Shown here one piece after another: positions 10,901-17,784 of a stretch of DNA of 64,000 nt. The DNA comes from Bacteroidales bacterium (GTDB lineage: Bacteria > Bacteroidota > Bacteroidia > Bacteroidales > P3). The position numbers were made by a program, and so were the translations under genes. The stretch spans positions 1-64,000 of the forward strand of contig JAIRNR010000051.1 of NCBI GenBank assembly GCA_031257915.1. Direction: 5' to 3'. Every line of letters starts with the position of its first letter. Within the stretch, counting starts at the first letter, position 1. Under the pieces are notes generated by a model. The model was not told the origin of the DNA, made no database searches, and was given only the letters and a program-made list of their open reading frames with translations.

Positions 10901-11947
10901 GCACCGTTAGCATTAGGCTTTTCAAATATTCCATACTCCGGAATTGCTTTGTCGGGTACTCAAATGTGGGCGGCTATTGGTTGGGACAGGTCGCAACTTG
11001 ACGGCTATGAAGATCTCTATGTTATTGGGATGGAGTATTTTATTGGTACAGGCATTGTTACTTTAGACGGTTTTGTTTTTCTTAACGACACTCTTGTTTA
11101 TATGAAAAGGGCAGATGAACCGGTTTCTGAGGGCAGCTGGAACGTGATTTTATTTGACAGGCAATTTTCAATGAATCAACCATTAGAGGTTGCTTTGGGA
11201 TACAAGGTTACTTACGAAAATTCAACATCTGTGGCGGTAATGGATTTAGGTCCGAAAAAAGGCTACAGCGATCTTGTTTCTGTGGACGGCGTGGCATGGT
11301 ACAATATGCAAGCGGTGTTAGGATATGATAACAACTGGTGTATAAATGCTCTTGTTGTGCGCAAAAGAGATGTGCAGCAAGTTATGCAGAAAAACGGAGC
11401 GATAAATATTTTCAGTCCGCTTGTAAAACGAATCGGAACGAATAATTCAAGCATTGTATCTGCTCCCTTATCTGCTTTATCTGCCGCTACGGACAAAACT
11501 GCTTCCGCAACGCTCCGCCTTAATGGGTTTAATATTTACAGAAACGATGTACAGCAAAACAGTTCGCCTGAAACATCCCTGTACTATAACGATAGCGGCA
11601 TAACAGGCGGAGATTACAGTTATCGTGTATCTGCTGTTTATAATGAGGGGGCGGAAGAAGTGTCGTCTGAACCGATTGTAATCAATCTGACAGGCAGTGG
11701 TTTGGGTATTGAAGAGCGGGCAAAAGAAATACTTATCAGTGCGTATCCGAATCCTGCAAATCAGGTATTTTATGTGAATGGTGATTACAAATCACTACAA
11801 ATCACCGATTTGACTGGAGTAACTGTTAAGAAGCAGAAGAATGCCGTAAACAGTGTTTATATTGGCGATTTGTCAGCCGGAACATATTTACTGCGCTTCA
11901 CTCTGCATGATTCGAGCGTGGTTGTAAAGAAGTTGGTTGTCAGATAG
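7982..11947 (+). CDS. Large T9SS surface protein with propeller-like and FnIII-like domains
   Basis: The protein has 1321 residues and starts at a GTG, followed by a charged stretch and a hydrophobic signal core (FLSCALTFLAIAGTVKA). Residues of about 50-380 alternate short beta strands with phrases such as NDGSIIVGD, SDNGRVITGW and CNSDGTVLVGH, a pattern seen in HAF-repeat or propeller-like surface proteins. FnIII-like modules follow, each with a recurring GFDVYRDGEKI, GYNLYRDSVKL, GFNIYKNGNKV or GFNIYRNDVQQ strand. The last 75 residues (AYPNPANQVFYVNG, LSAGTYLLRF, VVKKLVVR) are a textbook T9SS type A sorting domain. The GTG start and the 18 bp gap after the preceding gene suggest one transcript. 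The stop codon lies inside the first, decayed repeat of a small CRISPR array. Function is unknown; a cell-surface role is inferred. Confidence 0.8.
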   Translation: MRHKTADLKFLKRTLFLSCALTFLAIAGTVKAGPATEKGDVEIMRGQRGKYIFFKEAAGIQLVYSSPDTRYIGGGRELDNNISIGFVYDIVSDSFFSTYPNSAQYIYSPNLYAGDNRIVKNGQVIPLDPVYHGTPSDYYESLGIWAATPNLDKFFVMGYNGLWDNPGNRIRMVNLMFVYDSDGHVLDTIKPVWDMETEGESDVNAGYGERINACNSDGTVLVGHSCYVPGNTNFTAAFWDLQNDTSFGMFESEENCWGTLQAVNNDGSIIVGDIASKVWLIRYDRQAKSYTKEQIPYSPGMQYSLSSGISETGLILYVQQTSSAAIDSRETYLYNTADGEIIPLKDYCEELYGVEINYPTSTGMSISDNGRVITGWTYSNAIYYPYAIVLDSIQLYARPRNVAAKQLRGTSNISVTWQLPIKSMHTLTGFDVYRDGEKINSSLISESVKSYEDIAVDAGVHNYSVKALYNDSVSDFSDEASVLVVEISGCLPVQKIESNVVYNRTVQVNWGLPSSQISDIAAASGIAAKSAESASTVSASAQQKGGYVNNNLDIISMQEMKSYTSWSAIVVGDKLLVGENDRSGLKVYDAETYEFLETIDIDGVSNVYCMAVNGNNLYIANNTKTISIVNLTNMTLGNIISNRETNVLHIAYSPDLNGGSGGLYYGNAENLFSCNRMGLNRDTIFMNSSTFVLSGTAYYDSALYMFSQTGKNNAQMLKFDVNTETVVWTKELNDYPKLSSLDKDGFLPVGLTLCVLPDSTIALGGMISNSVEAKYFTLFELLSSPSIEGYNLYRDSVKLNDELIKGHYYEEDILSADTYTYTVEAVNSNGCRAMQDGVQTSVTIYPIGTCSGPRNLTADEIAHSAVLNWELPEDQTGIVGFNIYKNGNKVADKIIDIKYIDFKIDTGHYTYVVEAFYQNSCVAADTVEITIKNEGEIMPPLNLAVTSEVVDSNANNGAGEFNVSLTWDLPYFEAPLALGFSNIPYSGIALSGTQMWAAIGWDRSQLDGYEDLYVIGMEYFIGTGIVTLDGFVFLNDTLVYMKRADEPVSEGSWNVILFDRQFSMNQPLEVALGYKVTYENSTSVAVMDLGPKKGYSDLVSVDGVAWYNMQAVLGYDNNWCINALVVRKRDVQQVMQKNGAINIFSPLVKRIGTNNSSIVSAPLSALSAATDKTASATLRLNGFNIYRNDVQQNSSPETSLYYNDSGITGGDYSYRVSAVYNEGAEEVSSEPIVINLTGSGLGIEERAKEILISAYPNPANQVFYVNGDYKSLQITDLTGVTVKKQKNAVNSVYIGDLSAGTYLLRFTLHDSSVVVKKLVVR

Positions 11948-12108
11948 GTGACAAAAATCAATTCCTACTGTTGTAGGTATAAGGAGCGTATATACCTTGC
12001 CGCCGATGTCTAACAAGACAAAAAAATTCCTACTATTGTAGGTGTAGGGGCGCACCATCTTATAAATGGGAAGTCTAACAAGACAAAAAAATTCCTACTA
12101 TCGTAAGT
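11943..12108 (+). CRISPR. Array 1: 3 repeats, 2 spacers, no leader seen
   Basis: Repeats of 36 bp lie at 11943-11978 (decayed in its 5' half), 12008-12043 and 12073-12108 (decayed handle ending ATCGTAAGT), with two 29-bp spacers. The intact middle repeat starts GTCTAACAAGAC and ends with the Cas12a-type handle AATTCCTACTATTGTAGGT. The handle sits at the 3' end on the + strand, so crRNAs would read rightward. The decayed final repeat fits an old, trailer end. The first repeat overlaps the stop codon of the preceding gene, leaving no room for a leader; expression would need read-through from that gene. The cas genes are 22 kb away. Confidence 0.9.
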
Positions 12109-12129
12109 CAGATAAGACAAACAGAAAAC

Positions 12130-13515
12130 CTACGTACGCAAAATCCGAGCCCCAAGAGCATTAAGCCGCTCCTCAATACTCTCATAACCCCTGTCTATCT
12201 GGTGGATGTTCTGTATTTTGCTAACACCCTCAGCAGACAAAGCAGCAATAAGTAACGACACCCCCGCACGTATATCGGGCGATACCATTGATATACCCCG
12301 CAACGATGTTTCATGATTAAGCCCTATAACAGTGGCTCTGTGTGGGTCGCAAAGAATAATTTCCGCACCCATCGTTATCAGATTATCTACAAAAAACAGA
12401 CGGCTTTCAAACATTTTTTGGTGTATAAGAACACTCCCTTTTGCCTGTGTTGCGGTAACGAGCGCAACACTTATTAAATCAGGCGTAAATCCTGGCCACG
12501 GAGCATCGGAGATTGTGAGAATACCGCCGGTCATAGACTTTTCTATTTTGTAATGCTCCTGCGCAGGAATATACAAATCAGATATAACTTCGCGGCGCTC
12601 TTTCCACGCCTCTGTTCCGCCGCCGGTAACAATATCCGTTACGCTGTCGTTGCGCCACTCCATAAACACACCGAGACACTTAAAAACATCAGGAATAATG
12701 CCCAAGTGTTCGGGATATACGTTTTTGACCGTTATTTCGGAACGTGTCATGGCAGCCAAGCCAATAAAAGACCCAACTTCAATTATATCGGGTAAAAGCG
12801 TGTGTTCAACAGCACATCCGAATTCGGAACCGCTTTCTATTTCCAATAAATTACTTCCAATACCCTTAATTTTAGCACCCATTCGTTGAAGCATCAACGA
12901 CAGTTGCAGCAGATACGGCTCACAGGCAGCGTTAAAAATAGTTGTTTTGCCTTGTGCAAAACAGGCAGCCATTAAAATATTTGCCGTTCCCGTAACAGAC
13001 GCTTCATTCAGCAAAATATACGCTCCTTTCAAGCCGCCGGCAGGTGCTTTAACGGTATAGCATGAATTGCGCGGCTCGTACGTTACGGTTGCACCGAGTT
13101 TTTCAAAACCGATAAAATGTGTATCTAACTTTCTTCGCCCGATTTTGTCGCCGCCGGGTTGCGCCACACAGGTATATCCGAATCGCGCAAGTAATGCGCC
13201 TGCGAGCATTATTGAGCCGCGCAATTTACCCGACCGCTCTATAAAATCGGCAGTATGTAAATAATCACTGTTTATTTCAGATGCTTGAAAAGAACAGGTA
13301 CGCTCGTCTATTTTCTTAACATCCACGCCCAAACATTTGAGCAAGTCAATAAGCCGCAAAACATCTTCTATAATGGGAATATTGCGCACAACAACTTTTT
13401 CGGCAGTAAGAAGCGTTGCACAAAGAATTTGCAATGCTTCATTTTTCGCACCCTGAGGAGTAATTTCACCTTTAAGACGATGCCCTCCCTCAATTATAAA
13501 TTGCGGTTGCGGCAT
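12130..13515 (-). CDS. murA: UDP-N-acetylglucosamine 1-carboxyvinyltransferase, Cys-to-Asp form
   Basis: This cytoplasmic enzyme transfers enolpyruvate from phosphoenolpyruvate to UDP-N-acetylglucosamine, the first committed step of peptidoglycan synthesis. The 461 residues cover the whole EPSP-synthase-like two-domain fold, somewhat longer than the usual 420. N-terminal landmarks are GAKNEALQIL (residues 22-31) and RSGKLRGSIMLAGALLARFG. The active-site loop reads PGGDKIGRR at residues 120-128, where E. coli MurA has PGGCAIGAR, so the residue at the Cys115 position is Asp123. Asp here is known from naturally fosfomycin-insensitive MurA enzymes such as that of Mycobacterium tuberculosis. It is the last gene of a leftward group udk, DUF4290, murA, with only 3 bp between DUF4290 and murA. 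Confidence 0.93.
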   Translation of the reverse strand: MPQPQFIIEGGHRLKGEITPQGAKNEALQILCATLLTAEKVVVRNIPIIEDVLRLIDLLKCLGVDVKKIDERTCSFQASEINSDYLHTADFIERSGKLRGSIMLAGALLARFGYTCVAQPGGDKIGRRKLDTHFIGFEKLGATVTYEPRNSCYTVKAPAGGLKGAYILLNEASVTGTANILMAACFAQGKTTIFNAACEPYLLQLSLMLQRMGAKIKGIGSNLLEIESGSEFGCAVEHTLLPDIIEVGSFIGLAAMTRSEITVKNVYPEHLGIIPDVFKCLGVFMEWRNDSVTDIVTGGGTEAWKERREVISDLYIPAQEHYKIEKSMTGGILTISDAPWPGFTPDLISVALVTATQAKGSVLIHQKMFESRLFFVDNLITMGAEIILCDPHRATVIGLNHETSLRGISMVSPDIRAGVSLLIAALSAEGVSKIQNIHQIDRGYESIEERLNALGARILRT

Positions 13516-13518
13516 AGA

Positions 13519-14241
13519 TTAGATTTTCTTTTTGAACTTTTGAAAATTATTTTTCTTAAAATTCTTTTTGCCGCCGTTATGTCCGTTGTGCCCATTTCCG
13601 TGCGAGCCGTTCTTCTTGTTATTACTTGGCTTTTGTCCGTAGGCACTAACATCAATATATTTACTCTTATGTTCAAGTGACGGACGATTATAAAAGCGCG
13701 AATATACTTCGCCTTTCATTTCGTCGGTGTATTTAAGTTTTCCGTCGGTGAGAATATGCAGGTGATTTGCAATAAGTTCGTCGCTTAAAACATCGGCATT
13801 CCAAAGATAGTAATGCTTTTTCATCTGCACCGTAATAAGATTAAGTGCCGCATTCTTTTCATCTCCGTCAGGCATCTCACTTGCCTTGCGTATCATTGTT
13901 TCAAGCGTTTTTCCGTAGTAACGAAACCTTATCGGAGTCAGGTCGGTCTTTATCGGCTTTGAATGTGTTCTTTCAACAACCTCTCTGCTGGGTTTGGGAT
14001 AAGGACTGTCAATATCAAGAGCAAAGCCCGAAATAATAAAAAGATGATCGTAAAGCGTGTGCATATAATCATCGGTTTGCTTGACGGACGGATTTAAAAT
14101 CAACATTGACTTTAAGATAACTTTTGCAGCAATATTCCTTTTATTCCTGTCTTCAATTGTGATAGCATGTTTTACCATTTCCTGAATACCGCGTCCGTAT
14201 TCAAAAAGTTGCAAATGATCTCGTTGAGTGTTGTATATCAT
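13519..14241 (-). CDS. DUF4290 family protein with basic tail
   Basis: The protein has 240 residues. The N-terminal 180 (MIYNTQRDHLQLFEYGRGIQ, then a helical region with PYPKPSREVVERT) match my memory of DUF4290, a family confined to Bacteroidota and of unknown function. The last 40 residues are rich in Asn, Gly, His and Lys (GHNGHNGGKK, KKNFKKNNFQKFKKK), a flexible basic tail that could bind nucleic acid. That is inference. The start overlaps the stop of udk by 4 bp (ATGA-type coupling) and murA begins 3 bp after its end, so the three are translationally linked. In other Bacteroidota this gene is commonly found next to murA, as I recall. No signal peptide, so cytoplasmic. Confidence 0.8.
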   Translation of the reverse strand: MIYNTQRDHLQLFEYGRGIQEMVKHAITIEDRNKRNIAAKVILKSMLILNPSVKQTDDYMHTLYDHLFIISGFALDIDSPYPKPSREVVERTHSKPIKTDLTPIRFRYYGKTLETMIRKASEMPDGDEKNAALNLITVQMKKHYYLWNADVLSDELIANHLHILTDGKLKYTDEMKGEVYSRFYNRPSLEHKSKYIDVSAYGQKPSNNKKNGSHGNGHNGHNGGKKNFKKNNFQKFKKKI

Positions 14242-14843
14242 ACGTGTTTTCCAATATGTGAGCTTAAAATTGCGATTGCTTTGTCGTTATTGCCGCCTTC
14301 GGGAACAATAATATCGGCAAAGCGTTTGGTCGGTTCTATAAATTGCAGATGCATGGGTTTTACAAAATTGTGATAATGTGTCAGAACTTGTTCTACCGTT
14401 CGGTTTCTTTCTTTTATATCGCGTTGAATAATTCGGGTAAGACGTTCGTCTGCATCAGTATCAACAAAGATTTTCAAATCCATAAAATCGCGTATTTTCT
14501 TGTCGGTAAAAATCAAAATACCCTCAACAATAATTACAGGTTGCGGCTCAATTGTAACAGTCTTGCTGCCGCGTGTGCAAGTTACATACGAATAAGTGGG
14601 CATCTCTATACTCTTGCCGTCCCGCAAATCTTTAAGATGCTTCGCAAAAAGCGTAAATTCAATTGAATTCGGGTGGTCAAAATTTATAGCCCTTTTGTCT
14701 TCGTCCCCCAGTTCAGAAAGGTCCTTGTAATACGCATCTTGTGAGATTACGGAAACGAGTTTAACGTTAAACTGTTTGGCTATTTTTTTTACAACCGTTG
14801 TTTTGCCGGACCCCGAACCGCCGGCAATTCCTATCATTAACAT
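14238..14843 (-). CDS. udk: Uridine kinase
   Basis: Uridine kinase phosphorylates uridine and cytidine to their monophosphates using a nucleoside triphosphate, in pyrimidine salvage. I choose the ATG at 14843 (MLMIGIAGGSGSGKTTVV), which places the Walker A loop GGSGSGKTT at residues 8-16 as in the family. The upstream in-frame ATG at 14912 would lie beyond the promoter element. Other landmarks are DAYYKDLSELGDEDKRAINFDHPNS, EMPTYSYVTCTR, the Walker B-like VIIVEGILIF and FVDTDADERLTRIIQRDIKERNR. Length of about 201 residues is normal. It leads the udk, DUF4290, murA operon, and a promoter element lies 23 bp upstream of the start. Confidence 0.93.
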   Translation of the reverse strand: MLMIGIAGGSGSGKTTVVKKIAKQFNVKLVSVISQDAYYKDLSELGDEDKRAINFDHPNSIEFTLFAKHLKDLRDGKSIEMPTYSYVTCTRGSKTVTIEPQPVIIVEGILIFTDKKIRDFMDLKIFVDTDADERLTRIIQRDIKERNRTVEQVLTHYHNFVKPMHLQFIEPTKRFADIIVPEGGNNDKAIAILSSHIGKHV

Positions 14844-14865
14844 AATACCATTATTATTCGGATTG

Positions 14866-14873
14866 CAAAGATA
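14866..14873 (-). promoter_or_regulatory. Predicted -7 promoter element of udk
   Basis: On the minus strand this reads TATCTTTG, an exact match to the Bacteroidota housekeeping -7 consensus TAnnTTTG. The udk ATG lies 23 bp further on, giving a 5' leader of roughly 15-18 nt. It supports the internal start chosen for udk. It is divergent from the nfo promoter 14 bp away. Confidence 0.7.
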
Positions 14874-14886
14874 GCAATAAATTTTG

Positions 14887-14894
14887 TAACTTTG
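14887..14894 (+). promoter_or_regulatory. Predicted -7 promoter element of nfo
   Basis: The sequence TAACTTTG matches TAnnTTTG exactly and lies only 7 bp before the nfo ATG at 14902. A transcript starting at the usual distance would be leaderless or nearly so. It is paired with the divergent udk promoter, so the two genes share one short control region. Confidence 0.65.
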
Positions 14895-14901
14895 GCGCGT
14901 A

Positions 14902-15738
14902 ATGTTGAACATAGGGTGTCATCTTTCGTTATCCGGCGGATATGAGAATATGGGCAGAGATGCGCTGTCTATAGGTGCAAATACATTTCAGTTTTTTTCA
15001 CGCAATCCGCGCGGCGGAACTGCCCGCACAATTTATCCGAAAGATGTTGCGGCATTAGAAACACTTATGTCGGTAAATAACTTCGCGCCGTTGCTTGCAC
15101 ATGCCCCATACACCCTGAATTTGTGTTCGCAGGACGCCTCTGTCCGCAGATTTGCACGTGAGATGATGAGAGATGACTTGCAGCGAATGGAATTACTGCC
15201 CTGTCATCTTTATAATTTTCACCCCGGCAGCCACACAGGACAAGGTATTGAGGCTGGTATAAATCTGATTATAGAGGGACTTAATGAGGTGATGTTCGAC
15301 GGACAGAAAACGGTTGTGCTTCTTGAAACAATGTCGGGCAAAGGCAGTGAGGTCGGCGGCAAATTTGAGGAACTGCGTACCATTATAGATGGTGTTCGTA
15401 TGAACGATAAAATAGGAGTATGTCTTGACACCTGCCATATATATGACGCGGGTTACGATATAGTGGGGGCGTTGGACGAAGTGATTGAGCGGTTTGATGA
15501 AATTATTGGTTTGGAACGATTGTATGCAATTCATTTGAATGATGACAAAAATCCGTACGGAAGCCGTAAGGACCGCCACGAAACAATAGGTGACGGCACA
15601 ATCGGTCTGCAAGGATTGAAAGCAGTTATAAATCACCCGAAATTACGCTTGTTGCCGTTTCTGCTTGAAACTCCTAATGAACTTGATGGCTATGCCCGCG
15701 AGATTGCACTGTTAAAGAGTATCTACAATCAAAATTGA
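14902..15738 (+). CDS. nfo: Endonuclease IV (AP endonuclease)
   Basis: This enzyme cleaves the backbone 5' to abasic sites in base-excision repair, using three zinc ions in a TIM barrel. The 278 residues match the family length of about 280. Metal-ligand motifs are visible in order: [10 protein letters not shown] (residues 4-13), [36 protein letters not shown] and the C-terminal [28 protein letters not shown] and LLETPNE. The start at 14902 is fixed by the first motif, since family members start two to three residues before the first strand. It is divergent from udk. Confidence 0.95.
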   Translation: MLNIGCHLSLSGGYENMGRDALSIGANTFQFFSRNPRGGTARTIYPKDVAALETLMSVNNFAPLLAHAPYTLNLCSQDASVRRFAREMMRDDLQRMELLPCHLYNFHPGSHTGQGIEAGINLIIEGLNEVMFDGQKTVVLLETMSGKGSEVGGKFEELRTIIDGVRMNDKIGVCLDTCHIYDAGYDIVGALDEVIERFDEIIGLERLYAIHLNDDKNPYGSRKDRHETIGDGTIGLQGLKAVINHPKLRLLPFLLETPNELDGYAREIALLKSIYNQN

Positions 15739-15774
15739 AACAGTAAAATTTACAGCAACATATAACAAAAAATA

Positions 15775-16362
15775 ATGAACAAAATAACATTCACAATCGC
15801 AACAATGGCACTTATGCTGTGCAGTTGCACATTTAACAGTAATAATGACATGACAGAAAATCCTTCTATTAAGACAATTCTAAATCGTAAAAGTGTAAGA
15901 AAATACACAGAACAGAAAGTTGAAAAAGAAAAAGTTGATTTGCTTGTACGTGCAGCATTTGCCGCACCAAGTGGAAAAAACCTGCGCCCATGGGAAATTA
16001 TTGTTGTTGATGATACGGCAATTTTAAAAGGATTGGGTGAACAGTTGCATAATGCACCTATGTTAAAAAACGCACCGCTTGCAATAATTATTGCGGGCGA
16101 CACCGTAAGAAGTTCCTACTGGTATCTTGACTGCTCGGCAGCAACCGAAAACGTACTTCTTGCGGCGGAAGCACTTAAACTTGGTGCGGTGTGGACAGCC
16201 GCATATCCGTACGACGACAGAATTGCCGTTATAAAGTCATTCGTACCGATGCCGGACAATATTCAACCGCTTGTTGTAATACCCATAGGTTATCCGCTTG
16301 ACCCCAACAAGCAGCCGATGGATAAATACGACGAAAGCAAAATACACTACAATAAATTTTAA
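15775..16362 (+). CDS. Nitroreductase-family flavoprotein with lipoprotein-like signal
   Basis: The protein has 195 residues. The core from about residue 34 (ILNRKSVRKYTEQKVEKEKV, AAFAAPSGKNLRPWEIIVVDD, then ATENVLLAAEALKLGAVWTA and PLVVIPIGYP) is a complete nitroreductase-family FMN domain, which reduces nitro groups, quinones or other acceptors with NAD(P)H. It is unusual in being preceded by a hydrophobic segment with a cysteine pair (TFTIATMALMLCSCTF), which looks like a lipoprotein signal with its lipobox. This predicts an envelope-anchored enzyme. If the signal is real, FMN would have to be loaded before or after export, which is uncommon for the family. Its gene lies 37 bp after nfo and 59 bp before kbl, same strand. 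Confidence 0.82.
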   Translation: MNKITFTIATMALMLCSCTFNSNNDMTENPSIKTILNRKSVRKYTEQKVEKEKVDLLVRAAFAAPSGKNLRPWEIIVVDDTAILKGLGEQLHNAPMLKNAPLAIIIAGDTVRSSYWYLDCSAATENVLLAAEALKLGAVWTAAYPYDDRIAVIKSFVPMPDNIQPLVVIPIGYPLDPNKQPMDKYDESKIHYNKF

Positions 16363-16421
16363 GTCTGCCGGATATTAAACATTCCGAACTCTACACCGTT
16401 AAAAATAACAACAGTAAGATT

Positions 16422-17621
16422 ATGTACCAAACGCTCCATCAGCATTTACAAAAAGAACTTTTAGCAATAAAAGAAGCGGGGCTTTACAAAAACGAGCGCG
16501 TTATTACAACCCCGCAGCAGGCAGCGATTAAAGTTAGCACAGGAGAAGAAGTAATAAATTTTTGCGCGAACAATTATCTTGGTTTAAGTAACAATCCGCG
16601 GCTTATAGCAGCCGCAAAGAAAGCCCTTGAAACAAGAGGTTACGGAATGTCGAGCGTCCGCTTTATTTGCGGTACGCAGGATTTGCATAAAGAGCTTGAA
16701 GAAAGCGTTGCAAAGTTTTTCGGCACGGAAGACGCAATACTGTATGCGGCGTGTTTTGATGCAAACGGCGGTGTGTTTGAGCCGTTGCTTGACGGTCAGG
16801 ATGCGGTTATTTCAGACGCTCTTAATCATGCAAGCATTATTGACGGTGTGCGCCTTTGTAAGGCTGAGCGTTACCGTTATTCCAACGGCAATATGGAAGA
16901 ACTTGAAAAATGTTTGCAGGAAGCACAAAAACATCGGTTTCGCTTAATAGTCACCGACGGCGTTTTTTCAATGGACGGCAACGTTGCGCCGCTTGACAAA
17001 ATTTATGAACTGAGTAAAAAATACAACGCTTTGGTGATGGTGGACGAAAGCCATTCGGCTGGTGTTGTCGGAAAAACAGGACGCGGAGTTACGGAACAAT
17101 ATAATTTGCGCGGACAGATAGAGATAATAACAGGTACACTTGGTAAAGCATTCGGCGGTGCTGTCGGCGGATTTACAACAGGTCGTAAAGAAATTATCGA
17201 CATGCTAAGGCAGCGGTCGCGTCCGTATCTCTTTTCAAATTCTATTCCTCCAATGGTTGCCGCAGCAGGTATAGAAATGTTTAAAATGATGGATGAAACA
17301 AGCGAGCTTCAAGACCGCTTGCATAAAAACACGGAATATTTTGTAAACAAAATGCTTTCTGCCGGCTTTGATATTAAGCCGACACAGTCCGCGATATGTG
17401 CCGTTATGCTTTACGATGCCAAACTTTCTCAGGATTTTGCGGCGCAACTGCTCGGAGAGGGCATTTATGTTACAGGCTTTTACTATCCTGTCGTACCGCA
17501 GGGACAGGCGCGTATAAGAGTACAGTTGTCGGCAGGACATACACTGGAGCATTTGGATAAAGGCATTAACGCTTTTGTCAAAATCGGAAAAAAATTAAAT
17601 GTTATCAGTACAAAGATTTGA
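16422..17621 (+). CDS. kbl: Glycine C-acetyltransferase (2-amino-3-ketobutyrate CoA ligase)
   Basis: A PLP enzyme of the alpha-oxoamine synthase family that interconverts 2-amino-3-oxobutyrate plus CoA with glycine plus acetyl-CoA, in threonine breakdown. The 399 residues match the expected length of about 397. Visible motifs: FCANNYLGLSNNP (48-60), RFICGTQDLHKELE (80-93), the aspartate and histidine of MVDESHSAG (Asp208, His211), and the PLP lysine in ITGTLGKAFGGAVGG (Lys242). The start gives the usual MYQTLHQHLQKEL beginning. The related enzymes BioF and serine palmitoyltransferase are less likely given the N-terminus and the ANNYLGLS and SMDGNVAPL motifs. No threonine dehydrogenase gene is adjacent in this window. 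Confidence 0.93.
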   Translation: MYQTLHQHLQKELLAIKEAGLYKNERVITTPQQAAIKVSTGEEVINFCANNYLGLSNNPRLIAAAKKALETRGYGMSSVRFICGTQDLHKELEESVAKFFGTEDAILYAACFDANGGVFEPLLDGQDAVISDALNHASIIDGVRLCKAERYRYSNGNMEELEKCLQEAQKHRFRLIVTDGVFSMDGNVAPLDKIYELSKKYNALVMVDESHSAGVVGKTGRGVTEQYNLRGQIEIITGTLGKAFGGAVGGFTTGRKEIIDMLRQRSRPYLFSNSIPPMVAAAGIEMFKMMDETSELQDRLHKNTEYFVNKMLSAGFDIKPTQSAICAVMLYDAKLSQDFAAQLLGEGIYVTGFYYPVVPQGQARIRVQLSAGHTLEHLDKGINAFVKIGKKLNVISTKI

Positions 17622-17784
17622 AATCAAAAAACGATAACCGCAAAAATTACTCGGAAAAAATAAAGTGCGGAATAAGAAGTAATTTTATTAAATTAGTATT
17701 GCCGAACAAAATAATCCTTACTTGAATAAAAGATTGGCAAACACGTATAGAAATGCGAAAAATTAACCTAAATATATAAATGAT

